DNA of 64,000 bases from Nematostella vectensis (lineage: Eukaryota; Cnidaria; Anthozoa; Actiniaria; Edwardsiidae). This document shows, piece by piece, positions 22,546 to 34,930 of this stretch. The position numbers and the translations under genes were made by a program. Where the stretch lies: positions 790,340 through 854,339 of the forward strand of contig NC_064048.1 in the NCBI RefSeq assembly GCF_932526225.1, read 5' to 3'. Within the stretch, counting starts at the first letter, position 1, and each line of letters opens with the position of its first letter. The notes under the pieces were generated by a model. The model did no database searches and was not told the origin of the DNA. It was given only the letters and a program-made list of their open reading frames with translations.

Positions 22546-25140
22546 GCCATCGAGGGAGTAAACAAGGGTAAACAAGGGTGCATCGGGGAGCGCAAGGGTG
22601 TATCAGGGAGCGCAAGGGTAAACAAGGGTGCATCTGGGAGCGCAAGGGTAAACAAGGGTGCATCGGGGAGCGCAAGGGTGAACAAGGGCGTGAACGGGCG
22701 TGCAAGGGTACTCTACAGAGTGCTTGAGTTTTTGCATGAGTTCGTAGGTGCGCAAGGGAGCAGGAGTGCACAGAGGTGAGCAGCACAAGGATACACATGA
22801 AAGCAAGGGTGAACAAGGGAGTGCAAGGGTGAACAAGGGAGCGCAAGGGTGAACAAGAGTGAACAAGGGAGCGCAAGGGTGAACAAGAATGTATCAGGGA
22901 GCGCAAGGGTAAACAAGGGTGTATCAGGGAGCGCAAGAGTAAACAAGGGTGCATCGGAAAGTGCAAGAGTAAACAAGGGTGCATCGGGGAGCGCAAGGGT
23001 GTATCAGGGAGCGCAAGGGTAAACAAGGGTGCATCTGGGAGCGCAAGGGTAAACAAGGGTGCATCGGGGAGCGCAAGGGTGAACAAGGGCGTGAACGGGC
23101 GTGCAAGGGTACTCTACAGAGTGCTTGAGTTTTTGCATGAGTTCGTAGGTGCGCAAGGGAGCAGGAGTGCACAGAGGTGAGCAGCACAAGGATACACATG
23201 AAAGCAAGGGTGAACAAGGGAGTGCAAGGGTGAACAAGGGAGCGCAAGGGTGAACAAGGGAGCGCAAGGGTTAACAAGGGTGAACAAGGGAGCGCAAGGG
23301 TGAACAAGAATGTATCAGGGAGCGCAAGGGTAAACAAGGGTGTATCAGGGAGCGCAAGGGTAAACAAGGGTGTATCGGGGAGCGAAAGGGTAAACAAGGG
23401 TGTATCAGGGAGCGCAAGGGTAAACAAGGGTGCATCGGGGAGCGCAAGGGTAAACAAGGGTGCATCGGGGAGCGCAAGAGTAAACAAGGGTGCATCGGAA
23501 AGCGCAAGAGTAAACAAGGGTGCATCGGGGAGCGCAAGGGTGTATCAGGGAGCGCAAGGGTAAACAAGGGTGCATCTGGGAGCGCAAGGGTAAACAAGGG
23601 TGCATCGGGGAGCGCAAGGGTGAACAAGGGCGTGAACGGGCGTGCAAGGGTACTCTACAGAGTGCTTGAGTTTTTGCATGAGTTCGTAGGTGCGCAAGGG
23701 AGCAGGAGTGCACAGAGGTGAGCAGCACAAGGATACACATGAAAGCAAGGGTGAACAAGGGAGCGCAAGGGTGAACAAGAGTGCGTAAGGGTGAACATGG
23801 GAGCGCAAGGGTGCACAAGGGGGCGCAAGGGTGAATAAGGGTTTATCAGGGAGCGCAAGGGTAAACAATGGTGTATCAGGGAGCACAAGGATAAACAAGG
23901 GAGCGCAAGGGTTAACAAGGGTGCATCGGGGAGCGCAAGGGTAAACAAGGGTGCATCGGGGAGCGCAAGGGTAAACAAGGGTGCATCGGGGAACGCAAGG
24001 GTAAACAAGGGTTTATCAGTGAGCGCAAGGGTAAACAAGGGTGCATCGGGGAGCGCAAGGGTAAACAAGGGTGCACCGGGGAGCTCAAGGGTAAACAAGG
24101 GTGCATCTGGGAGCGCAAGGGTAAACAAGGGTGCATCTGGGAGCGCAAGGGTAAATCAGGGAGCGCAAGGGTAAATCAGGGAGCGCAAAGGTGAACAAGG
24201 GCGTGAACGGGCGTGCAAGGGAACTCTACAGAGTGCTTGAGTTTTTGCATGAGTTCGTAGGTGCGCAAGGGAGCAGGAGTGCACAGAGGTGAGCAGCACA
24301 AGGATACACATGAAAGCAAGGGTGAACAAGGGAGTGCAAGGGTGAACAAGAGTGCGTAAGGGTGAACATGGGAGCGCAAGGGGGCGCAAGGGTGAACAAG
24401 GGTGCATCGGGGAACGAAAGGGTAAACAAGTGTGCATCGGGGAGCGCAAGAGTAAACAAGGGTGCATTGGGGAGCGCAAGGGTAAACAAGGGTGCATCGG
24501 GGAGCACAAGGGTAAACAAGGGTGCATCGGGGAGTGCAAGGGTAAACAAGGGTGCATTGGGGAGCGCAAGGGTAAACAAGGGTGCATTGGGGAGCGCAAG
24601 GGTAAACAAGGGTGCATCGGGGAGCGCAAGGGTGCATCGGGGAGCGCAAGAGTAAACAAGGGTGCATTGGGGAACGCAAGGGTAAACAAGGGAGCGCAAG
24701 GGTGCATTGGGGAGCGCAAGGGTGCATTGGGGAGCGCAAGGGTAAACAAGGGTGCATCGGGGAGCGCAAGGGTAAACAAGGGTGCATTGGGGAGCGCAAG
24801 GGTAAACAAGGGAGCGCAAGGGTAAACAAGGGTGCATTGGGGAGCGCAAGGGTAAACAAGGGTGCATTGGGGAGCGCAAGGGTAAACAAGGGTGCATTGG
24901 GGGGCGCAAGGGTTAACAAGGGTGTATTGGGGAGCGCAAGGTTAAACAAGGGAGCGCAAGGGTAAACAAGGGTGCATTGGGGAGCGCAAGGGTTAACAAG
25001 GGTGCATTGGGGAGCGCAAGGGTGCATCGGGGAGCGCAAGGGTAAACAAGGGTGCATCGGGGAGCGCAAGGTTGAATAAGGGAGAGCAAAAGAGATTAAG
25101 GGTGAACAATGAAGTACAGGGGTGAGCAAACGCTCTCACA
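22546..25140. repeat. 30-bp minisatellite, right block with higher-order anchors
   Basis: This is the same family as the block at 16186-16783. The anchor GTACTCTACAGAGTGCTTGA and its adjacent unique-looking segment of about 110 bp recur at 22710, 23111, 23652 and 24223 (spacings 401, 541 and 571 bp). They are separated by variable numbers of GCAAGGGTAAACAAGGGTGC units. The last kilobase (24400-25080) has units with GTGCATTGGGGAGCGC variants. Periodic peptides in all six frames, such as APLFTLALPD and GCIGERKGKQ, are artefacts of the 30-bp period. The array decays at about 25140. Confidence 0.9.
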
Positions 25141-28100
25141 CGAAAAAGGTGAAGGTAGGTGCAAAAGATTGTAAGGAGATACTGTTGTAGTTCCTTCCAT
25201 CACAGGGTGTAGTAGTGTGTTGCAACATCCATGTAAAAAAAAAGGCCTCAACCCAGGACGAAATATCACCTAATTGATATTTAGGTCATAGTTGACTGAA
25301 TGAAGATAAGCATCCAATCTACTATTACCAGGACCTCTGCCTCGGAGGCCGGTGACGAATACTCAACCAGGAGGTCCCTCAGGTCCATTATTTTTCCTGT
25401 TACGATTTGATTGACCAGCTTGCCCGGGACCGGGGATGGAGTATCCTGAACTGACAATAAATGGTCATTGTAGTAACGCTCAGGAGGGCTATCATTTGGG
25501 CAGCTAAAACTAGGTCAAACAAGCAGCTGTGGAAAAGTGGACGGGGCCGGGTCAGAGGAAGACAACAAAAAACTATCCGCCAATCAAACTAGTAACATCC
25601 TTTTAAGGATTGTTGCATAGGTCACTGCTGTAGGATGGGCCGCAGAAATCTGCCGGGGTTAAGGTATAACCCCCATAGTTGTCGTCTTTACCAGTGGCGG
25701 ATGCTCGTTTTGAGATACGACTTGTTGAAGTGTTGAAGGTTGTCTTGGCATACTAAGGTGATTGACCGGACGATTTATGCCAAAAGTGAAGGCCGTGAAG
25801 TCCGAAAGGCAATATATTTCAACCACCCTAACCTTAACACTAACTATAACCCTAACCCTAATCCTAATCAAGGTTACGGTGGTTGACAGCAAGACTTCTC
25901 TGTTTGCCTTTTTGTGACATGTCACTTTCAGGACAATCAGGAAACGGTTTCAGGGAGTGGGACTTGCCCCATGCATGCGCGGTCACACTCGACTAATATA
26001 AATCATAAGCTATAGTACACCACCTGGCGTGACCTTCTTGCGCGGGGACGGACACGAGCAGTGGAAGCAGCTGTATGGAAATGGAAGAGCTGGGCTATTA
26101 TTGACGACTAGTCCTCAAGATATAGTGCCATCAATTGTTGACGAAATGCCACGGTCTCACAGCAAACTCGTTATAGGTGCAAATGATCGTAAAGAGGTAC
26201 TGGTATAGATCATTCTATCGCTGGGGGTAGTAGTGTATAAAAACAGCCATGCAAACAAAGAAGATCTTACCTGTTTCTTGCACTTGTTCGACTGTTATTT
26301 GTGAAGATAGGCCTCCCATATAGTATTTCCTGGTGCCCTGTCTCAGATGCTGGGAAGGAGTTTGCAGGCAAAAGGTCCCTCGGGTCAATAAAGTATCGGC
26401 TTACAATCAACCTGATTTACCAGGGTAAATCCCGTCCCTACCAGAAACGGTTAGTGGCGCATCGCTTTGTACTTGTCTTCTCTGTTTGCTATAAAGTAGC
26501 ACACGCCACGAAGAGGCAAATGGGAGTCAAGATATCAGTCTCAGGAGGTGGGACCCGCGGTCTATTTTTAAATGAAATTCAAACAGTCTTTTTAATGTTT
26601 TGATGTTGTTGTTGTTTTGAGTTCGTTTCCGTCCTTGTTCTTCGTCTTGATCTGAAATAGCAGATGGTTTCTCAGCACATGCGGCAGTATTTCTTTTGGA
26701 CCGAGCTCTGCGAATTGTTTATCTCATTTTCTTGGTTGTATTTATTTTGTGGCGGCTAAAAAGTAGCACACGACACGCAAAGGGAATTGGTAGTCAAGAA
26801 ATCAGTCTCTGGGGGTGGGACTAGAGCCTATGCACGCGCGGTCGGACTTGACTCTAAATATGTCTAAATTAAGTTCGACAAGTTTGTTTTTTATGTTTTT
26901 ATGCTTTTTTGGTGATGTTTTTTTGAGTTCTTTGTTGTTTTCTATTTTGTGGCGGCTATAAAGTTGCACACACCACGAAAAGGGAATTGGAAGTCAAGAA
27001 ATCAGTCTCTGGGGGTGGGACTAGAGCCTATGCACGCGCGGTCGGACTTGACTCTAAATGTCTAAATAAAATTCGATCAGTTTTATTTATTTATTTTTTT
27101 TTGGGGGGGGGGGGGGGTGGTGTTGTTGTTTTGAGTTCGTTTCCGTCCTTGTTTTTCGTCTACATCTATCATCGCATGTTGTTTCTAAGCACATGCGACA
27201 GTATTTGTTTTTGACTGATGTCTAAGAGTTGTTTATATCATTATCTTGAGTAAATTCTAGGGCATCTTATTTGTACAAGGTTGGAATTCGTCGAGCGTTT
27301 TTTTCTTCTTAAAATAATTTTGTCATGTCGTTCCTAGTTTTTTTCTTCTTGATGTAATTCTCACATGTCGCTCCAAGGCAGACACTGTTTTGTCGACCTT
27401 GAAAATGACATAATCAAACTTTTTCTTTATAGCTCTACCGAATATAAACAAAAGAAAAAATGATAGCAATTATCACAAATTAAAATAATCAAATTATAAT
27501 AAAAAATACCCTTCTTACGACAAAAAATACATGTGATCTTCTCGTGGCGTGTGGATCATATCAGAGACAATAAATGGTTAGACCTTTGTAATTTGTCTCG
27601 ACTGTTTTTGCCCTAAACAAGGCAGAACTATAGGATTAAACAATTGAGAGAAGAGATCGATAAATCCAATGACTGCCAGTACTGAATTGCATTGCCTTTT
27701 TTGCTTGGTGGGATTTTACTCTTGTTATTATTCCTCCTCCTCCACTTTGTTTTTCTCACCGCCTGGGGGGTGGGGGGGGGGGGGGGGTAGTAGTGTGTGA
27801 CAACAGCCATGTAAACTAAGAAGGCCTCTTCCCACGACTAAATGCCTACTTTTGTTCTTGGACTTGTTTGACTAGGTATTGTTGAAATTCTCATCTACTA
27901 TTACAACACATGAGGCAGTATTTCTTTGGACTGAGTTCTGCGAGTGCTAATCTCATTTTCTTGAGTTAATTCCATTCTCAGACGGCCCTGTGGTTTGAGT
28001 CGAAGTCTTGCCTGTACCAATAGCCATCAGAAAATCGCTTATTACACAAGGAAAGCAGGCTTTTTTTCTTCTTAAAATAATTATTTTATGTCGCTCCCAG

Positions 28101-30885
28101 CTTTCTTTTTATTTTAAAGTAATTCTTTTATGTCGCTCCTAGCAGACACTGTTCTGTCGACCGTGAAAATGTGAAACCTTTTCTTTATACTTCTACCGTA
28201 TAAAAAAGAAAGAAAAAATTATAGTTATTATAATAAATATTTGAAATAATTAAGTTATATTGATAGAAATACCTTTCCTACGACAACAACACATTTGATT
28301 TTCTCGTGTTGTGTGAATCAGATAATAGACAAGGAATGAGTAGACCTTTGTAATTTATTTGTCTCGACTGTTTTTGCCCTGAACAAGGAATAACTATAAG
28401 ATAAACGATCGGGGGAAGAGATCAATAAATTCAATGAATGCCTGTAGTGAATTGCTGTACCTTGTTTGCTTGGTGGGATTTTTCTCTTGTTATGATTCCT
28501 CCTTCTCTTAGTTTTTTGTCGCCGCTGGGGGTAGTAGGGTGTGACAACAACCATGTAAACTAAGTATGCCTCCACCCACGACTTAATGCCCTTCTTGTTC
28601 TTGGACTTGTTTGACTGGGTATTGGTAAAGAAAGGACTCCCAGCTAGTATTATTTGGTATTACCTGGTGCTCTGTCTCAGATGCCGCGAACAAGTTTGCA
28701 GTCAAAAGGTCCCTCAGGTTAGATTACCATCTAATTGACCAACTTGGCCTCGACCGTGGAGAGTATTTCGTCCCGACCAGAAACGGTTGGTGGATTACTT
28801 CTCGGTACTTGACTTTTCTGTTTGCTATAAAGTTGCACACGCCACGAAAAAAATTGGGAGTCCAGAAGTCAGTCTCTGGATGTGGGACTAGACCCTATGC
28901 ACGCACAATGAAAGCAGGGCATATGTGTACCAATGGAAACAGTTATGTTTATGGCATCGCGCTTCAAGATGCCAAGCCTCTACGTGGGCCTTAAAAGGGT
29001 ATCTTATTTGTACAAAGTTTGAATTTGTCGAGCTATTTTTTCTTCTCAATGTAATTCCCTCATGTCGCTCCGACCTTTCTTACCTTCTTGAAGTAAATTT
29101 CATAAGTCGCTCCAGGCAGACACTGTTCTCTCGACTGAATGAAATATGAAAATGATATTGTCAAACGTTTTATATATATACCTCTACCGTATATAAAAGA
29201 ATGAAAAAAATGATAGTAATTAAAATAAATAATTAAAATAATAAAGATATATTGATAGAAACGACAACACAACACATACACACATTCAATTTTCTAGTGT
29301 CGTATGAATCAGATAACAAACAAGAAATGGGTAGACCTTTGTAATTTGTCTCGACTGTTTTTGCCCTAAACAAGTCAGAACTAAGGATTAAACAATTGAG
29401 AGAAGTAGATAAATCCAATGACTGCCAGTACTGAATTGCTGTGCCTTTTTTGCTTGGTAGGATTTTACTCTTATGATTCCTCTTCTTTTTTTTTTTTTTT
29501 TTTTTTTCGCTTCTGGGGGTAGTAGTGTGTGACAACAACCAGTCAAAAACTAAGAAGGCTTCCTTCGACAACTAAGTGCCCTCTTTTGTCCTTGGACTTG
29601 TTTGACTGGGTATTTGTAAAGTCCCAGCTAATATTACCTAGTGCTCTGTCTCAGATGTCGGAAACAAGTTTGCTGGCAAAAGGTCCCTCAGGTTGGGTTA
29701 CCATCTAATTGTCCAACTTTGACCTCGACCGGGGCAAATATCCCGTCCGACTAGAAACGTTTTGTGGAGTACCGCTTTGTACTTGTCTTCTCGGTTTGCT
29801 ATAAAGTAGCTCACGCCACGTTAAGGGAATTGGAAGTCCAAAAATCAGTGCCAGGAGGTGGGACTAGACCCTATGCACGTGCGGTCGGACTTGAGTCTAA
29901 ATATGTCTAAATGAAATTCGATCTGTTTGCTTTTTATGTTTTGATGTTTTTTGAGTTTTTGTTTTTGTTCTGAGTTCGTTTCCGTCCTTGTTTTTCGTCT
30001 ACATCTATCATCGCAAAAGGTCCCTCAGGTTGGGTTACCATCTAATTGACCAAGGTGTTGTTTTTGTTCTGAGTTCGTTTCCGTCCTTGTTTTTCGTCTA
30101 CATCTATCATCGCAAAAGGTCCCTCAGGTTGGGTTACCATCTAATTGACCAACTTGGCCTCGACCGTGGAGAGTATGCCGTCCCGACCAGAAACGGTTTT
30201 GGAGTACCGCTTGGTACTTGACATTTCTGTTTGCTTTAAAGTTGCACACGCCACGAAAAGACAATTGGGAGTCCAGAAGTCAGTCTCAGGATGTGGGACT
30301 AGACCCTATGCACGCACAATGGAGGCAGGGCATATGTGTACCAATGAACACAGTTATGTTTATAGTATCGCACTTCAAGATGCCAAGCCTGTACCTGGGC
30401 CTTAAAATGGTATCTTATTTGTACAAAGTTTGAATTTGTCGAGCTATTTTTTTTTTCTTCCTAATTTAATTCTCTCACGTCGCTCCGAGCTTTCTTATCT
30501 TCTTGAAGTAAATCTAAGATGTCGCTCCAGGTAGATACTTGACTTTTTGCTATATAGTAGCACACGCCACAGAAAAACAATTGGGAGTCCAGAAGTCAGT
30601 CTCAGGAGGTGGGACTAGACCCTATGCACGCACAATGGAAGCAGGGCATATGTATACCAATGAACACAGTTCTGTTTATGGCATCGCGCTTCAAGATGCG
30701 AAGCCTTAAAAGGGTATCTTATTTGTACAAAGTTTGAATTTGTCGAGCTTTTTTTTTTCTTCTTAACGTAATTATCTCATGTCGCTCCGAGCTTTCTCAT
30801 CTTCTTGAAGTAAATCTCACATGTCGCTCCAGGCAGACACTGTTCTTTCGACTATGAAAATGATATCGTCCCGACTCTTTCAAGA
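25141..30885. repeat. Degenerate tandem array of complex ~1-kb units
   Basis: Four modules recur in the same order. The first (GTAGTAGTGTGTGACAACA...ATGTAAACTAAGAAGGC) lies at 25206, 26228, 27788, 28530 and 29519. The second (GGTCCCTCAGGTT...CTAATTGACCAACTTGG) lies at 25372, 26368, 28709, 29678, 30018 and 30116. The third (AGTAGCACACGCCACG...GGTGGGACTAGACCCTATGC) lies at about 26495, 26765, 26955, 28830, 29805, 30235 and 30550. The fourth (GTCGCTCC...CAGACACTGTTCT, then ACCTCTACCGTATA) lies at 27370, 28130, 29060 and 30490, with a further copy at 30770-30850. The spacing of the first module is 740-1560 bp. The short frames inside each module are conserved only because the DNA is repeated. A partial copy of the first module is at 37098-37152. 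I cannot identify the founding element. Confidence 0.75.
25825..25869. repeat. Interstitial telomere-like tract (CCCTAA)n
   Basis: The run contains CCCTAACC, AACCCTAACCCTAAT and CCTAATC, that is, degenerate CCCTAA/TTAGGG repeats over about 45 bp within the complex array. TTAGGG is the usual metazoan telomere repeat, including in cnidarians. It is short and degenerate, so it is an internal relic and not a chromosome end. Confidence 0.65.
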
Positions 30886-31166
30886 TGTGGGCTAACAGTA
30901 GATAATCTCCGAGAAGATCAGAGAGAGACAACAACACGAGTGTTTAGCTCTGTAGCAAAAATGGAGGACTGCATCCGGGACTTTATTGTTCTTACCACAG
31001 GGAACCCAGATATTGTAACATCCTTTCTCTTTTGAGAAAGTGAAACAGAGGCTTATAACATAACTAACAATTGTCCTTGCGTATAGTAACGTGCTGATAA
31101 ACATTGTTCTCAGTTCTAGATAAAATGTAAACAATAAGAATAAAAGATACAATCAACTATTTAACA
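30886..31166 (-). repeat. 3' LTR of the decayed Gypsy element
   Basis: In the element's orientation the 281-bp segment begins TGTTAAATAG and ends TAGCCCACA, the usual TG...CA ends. It contains AATAAAG, a likely polyadenylation signal, about two thirds of the way along. A purine-rich AAAAGACTAA tract lies just upstream. No second copy is present in the window, so the limits come from the TG/CA ends and the position after the integrase frame. Confidence 0.6.
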
Positions 31167-31184
31167 TCAGATTAGTCTTTTGTT

Positions 31185-34100
31185 TTAACTCGTGACATAA
31201 TCCCTAAGGTAGCTTGGTTGCGTAGTTGTCCGTGAGGATCTCCGTATGGGTATTATAGGTGGTGTCTGTTCCTCAGCAACCGCATTAGGTGTTTCCACTT
31301 GCGCTGGTGTTTCTGGTGATTGGGTGGTAGTACTAGATTCCATTTCCGCGGGTGGTGGTACTACTTCTGGTTTCCTTGACGACAATTCAGGTTGAGTTTC
31401 CGAAGTCTTCCTTAGTTCGATTCGGTTTCTTCTATACTTCCCAGAAGGCGTTTCGATGTCATACGACCTTTCATCGAGTCTCCTAACAACCACACCCTTT
31501 TCCCATTTTTTGTTGCCTTTTCTTAAAGGTTTCAGTCTGATAGTATCCCCCTCTTCCAAAATTCCAAGATCCTTAGCATTCTTGTTGTAGTTCTTACACT
31601 GTCGTTGTTGTTCCAACTTGAGCCGACACCGGTCCTCCTTCAGAAAATCCATTCCCCTAGGTTGGAGTTGTACATCAGTCATGGGTAATATAGATTTAGT
31701 TCGACGATTGAGAAGGCGTTGGGCGGGGCTGCTTCCTGCTCCTTGAGTTGGTGTGTTTCTTATCTCAAGGAGTGCTAGCTGGGGGTCTGTTTTGTCTTGA
31801 GCACATTTTGAGAGCATAGCCTTTGCTGCTTTTACCCCAGACTCAACTTTTCCATTTGGATGCCCAGGTGAAGATAGATTATGCTCAAAATCCCATTCAT
31901 AAGCATAAGTCCTCAAACTCTTTGGCATCAAGCTGAGGTCCTCCATCACTGACTAGTTGTACAGGAACACCAAATCTTGAGAAGTGTTGTTTCAGTTTCC
32001 TAATCACTGCAGGGGAGTCAGTTTTTTTAAGAAGGTCAACTTCCCAGTATCCACTAAAATATTTAACTGTTAGTAGGTAGTCTTTGTTGTTCCATGAGAA
32101 TAAAACAACACCAACAATTTCCCATGGTGCTTTAGCTTCTATAGCTATGAGTGTTTCTTTCTATTGAGCTTTAGCAAATGTTTGACAGGCATCACAAACA
32201 CTTGCTAGCTGTTTGATTTCTGCAGGCATACCAGGCCAAAATATGCATTCACGTGCACGTCTTAACATACTCTCACCTCCAAGATGTGATATGTGGAGAT
32301 GGTCCTTGATCTCCTTACGCATGCTCTCAGGAACGATGACTCGTTCTCCCTTAAAGATCAATCCATCATGTAAGGTCAGTTCATCTCTATATGAAAAGTA
32401 TGGTGTAACCTGGGTAGGCAGTCCTGTCTCGAGTCTGGCCATCCTTTAAGAATGACTGATTTCAGAGTATCGTCCGTTTCAGTGGCTTTCTTTAGCTGTC
32501 TAGGCCTTTCTTCTCTAAATCTTAGGTGACCAACAGCATTAATCTTAGCAAAACTATCCTCGTGTTCAGTATCATCAGGCAAGTATGCACGAGATAAAGT
32601 ATCAGCTATGTACATCTCCTTGCCCTTCTTATATACAACTTCAATGTCATACTGTATAAGTCTAAGCATCATACCTTGAAGACGCTTTGGGGACTTGTGC
32701 AGTGGCTTGCGTGCAATCATTTCCAGTGGCTTATGATCACTATGCACAATGGTTTTCCGTCCAAACGTATATTGGTGAAAACGTTTCAGCGAGAACACAA
32801 TTGCCAGGCACTCTTTCTCAATTTGCGCGTACCCGCATTCCGTAGCAGTAAGGGCACGACTGGCATAACACAGCGGCTTTCCTTCTTGTAGTAAAACAGT
32901 GCCTAAACCAGTGCTCGAGGCATCACATTGTATCACAAGTTCTTTGTCAGGATCATAATAAGCAAGTACAGGAGCTGTAGTCACTAGTCTCTTTATTTCT
33001 TTCATCGCATGATCCTGTTCCTCACTCCATTCCCATTCCACATCTTGTCTAGTGAATCGACGAATAGGATCCATTACCGTGGAGAGTTGTGGAAGGAACT
33101 TTGCGAGATAAGTTACCATTCCCTGGACACGTCGAGCTCCCTCAACATCAGTGGGGTTTTCCATTGGCTTCGACTTTCTTCATATCAGGTTTTAGACCCT
33201 CACTTGTCACGACGTGACCAAGGAACTCAACTTCAGTGGTCTTGAACACACTCTTCTGGTGATTCAGCTTAATGTTATTTCTAGCACAAACATCAAGTAG
33301 ATTTCTCAATTTCTCATCATGATCACTCTCAGAATGTCCATAAACTAGAATGTCATCAGCCACACAGACCACTCCACGAAGACCTGATAGACTCTCCATG
33401 AGCTTACGCTGGAATATCTCAGAACTGACTTTGAGACCAAATGGGAGACGACACCAACGAAATCTGCCATTCACAGTGATGAATGTCGTCATGTAACTAC
33501 TCTCTTCATCAAGTTAACAGTGCCACTAACCATGGGCAAGATCAAACTTACTGAACAGCTTAGCATTGGCGAGCTCAGGCAGGATATCATCAATTGTCGG
33601 GAGAGGGTATATTTCCCTCTGAAGAGCTTCATTCAAGACTCTTGGGTCAAGACAGATCCTGAGCTGGTCATTCTTCTTCTTCTGTATAGAGATCTGTGAG
33701 CACCATTGAGTTGGCTCAGTTACAGGCTTCAGGACTCCAAGCTTGACAAGGTTGTCTAACTCTTTCTCAAGTGCAGGTTTAACTCTGATAGGTACTCGTC
33801 GTTGTGGACTTTGAGTAGGCACGGCATTGCCATCAACCTTGAGATTTACTTTTCCTGAGAAACATCCTACAGCAGTGTCATCAAATACAGCTTTGTATTC
33901 AGTCACTAATTCTGTGAATCCATCAGCGACTACATGGACCTGCTTGAAGTTATCATAGTTGACCGTGATGAGCTTCATCTGTTCCGCTGCTTTTCCGCTA
34001 AGCAAGGGTGTTAAATCCTCTTTCACAACTTCAAACATGACATTATCCGTCTTCTTCGTAATCAGATTTATAGTGATAATCCGACACTTTCCACTTGTTT

Positions 34101-34225
34101 AAGAGTAGTTTTATTATACATGTTCAGTGTATTTTCCGATTCTTGGAGTTAAGTGTTTTGCTGCACATATTTCTGATTTATAACATTGACTGTGGCACCG
34201 CAATCAACCTGGAATTTGACTCTCC
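31185..34225 (-). pseudogene. Gypsy pol: PR-RT-RNaseH-integrase, inactivated
   Basis: The protease has VDCGATVNVI, with DCG where DTG or DSG is usual. The RT region (34038-33148) keeps KFDLAHG and a VADDILV catalytic box. Two in-frame stops (TAG at about 33525 and TAA at about 33512) sit between these blocks where a continuous frame is expected. A frameshift near 33150 leads into RNase H (CDASS, HSDHKPL). The integrase has the HHCC zinc motif (HISHLGG...CDAC), then a stop at 32161. Its first catalytic Asp is replaced: the motif reads LLTVKYFSGYWE, where D is expected at the K. The second (SDGG) and third (NGKVESGV) acidic positions remain, with another frameshift between them near 31890. Many independent lesions indicate an old, dead copy. 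Confidence 0.85.
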
Positions 34226-34226
34226 G

Positions 34227-34930
34227 TTAATCTTTTAGACACATCTCAGCATATAAGGGACCCCCAGAGACAGAGTTAATTGATTCAGATATGACTGGGC
34301 ATACCATTTCAGCAGAGGAATCGGAGTCAGATCCGTCACCAACAGTATGGACTTGTTTCTTGCCACCCAAACTTGGACAGCAACTCGAGAAATGGTTGGG
34401 AGCCTTGCAATTATTGCATCTCTTCCCCCAAGCTTTGCAGAATTCCTTCTTTAGAGTGTGAGAATAGCCACAAAATTTGCATTTAGCTGCTTGACGAGGA
34501 TTCGTGCCTCCAGGTTTACCATTACCGACTGCCTTGTTCCTTTGACCATGTGAAGCTCCTTTTATTTCTGGAAAGGAAGAGGAGGTACACCGATTGAATA
34601 TAAACAAGCAAAAAACAATCTTCAGTTGATCAGACGTTTTCTCATAACTGTGACAAATGTCAAGTGCTTTCTGTAGAGTGAGTTCTCCTTCTTGCAGCAG
34701 ACGCTTTCTGGTATGATCATCTTTCACACCAAGTACAACTCTATTTCTTCAGTAAGGAAGTTTTCAAGCACTCACAGAAATTGCAAGTCTCGGCCAATGT
34801 CTTCAGGCTTGCAACATAGCTGTCATTACTCTCATCAGGTTTCTGGACTCGAGTGTTGAACTTGTACCTCTCGAAGGTCTCGTTGGTTTCACCAAGTATG
34901 TGTGCATCAAGTTTGGTTAGGATATAGATT
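34227..34930 (-). pseudogene. Gypsy gag fragment with zinc knuckles
   Basis: The right part (34930-34745) reads TKLDAHILGETNETFERYKF and continues into SNDSYVASLKTLAETCNF, typical of Ty3-group gag. A frameshift near 34745 separates it from the frame 34727-34227. That frame holds LQKALDICHSYE, a double zinc motif (CKFCGYSHTLKKEFC then CNNCKAPNHFSSCC) and an acidic tail. The capsid N-terminus is missing. It belongs with the pol remains downstream. Confidence 0.75.

Larger units (their letters stand above)
30886..34930 (-). mobile_element. Decayed Ty3/Gypsy retrotransposon, 5' end missing
   Basis: On the minus strand the order is gag (34930-34227), protease (34225-34140), reverse transcriptase (34038-33148), RNase H (33164-32376), integrase (32442-31185) and a 3' LTR (31166-30886). 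The homologous gag sequence stops at about 34930 with no second LTR to its right, so the 5' LTR and the first part of gag are lost. Several stops and frameshifts break the coding region. Confidence 0.85.

Noticed and set aside
16121-25129. Periodic proteins in both strands of the 30-bp repeat
   Set aside because: A 30-bp period yields 10-residue repeats in any open frame. No start context, splice sites or conserved domain were found.
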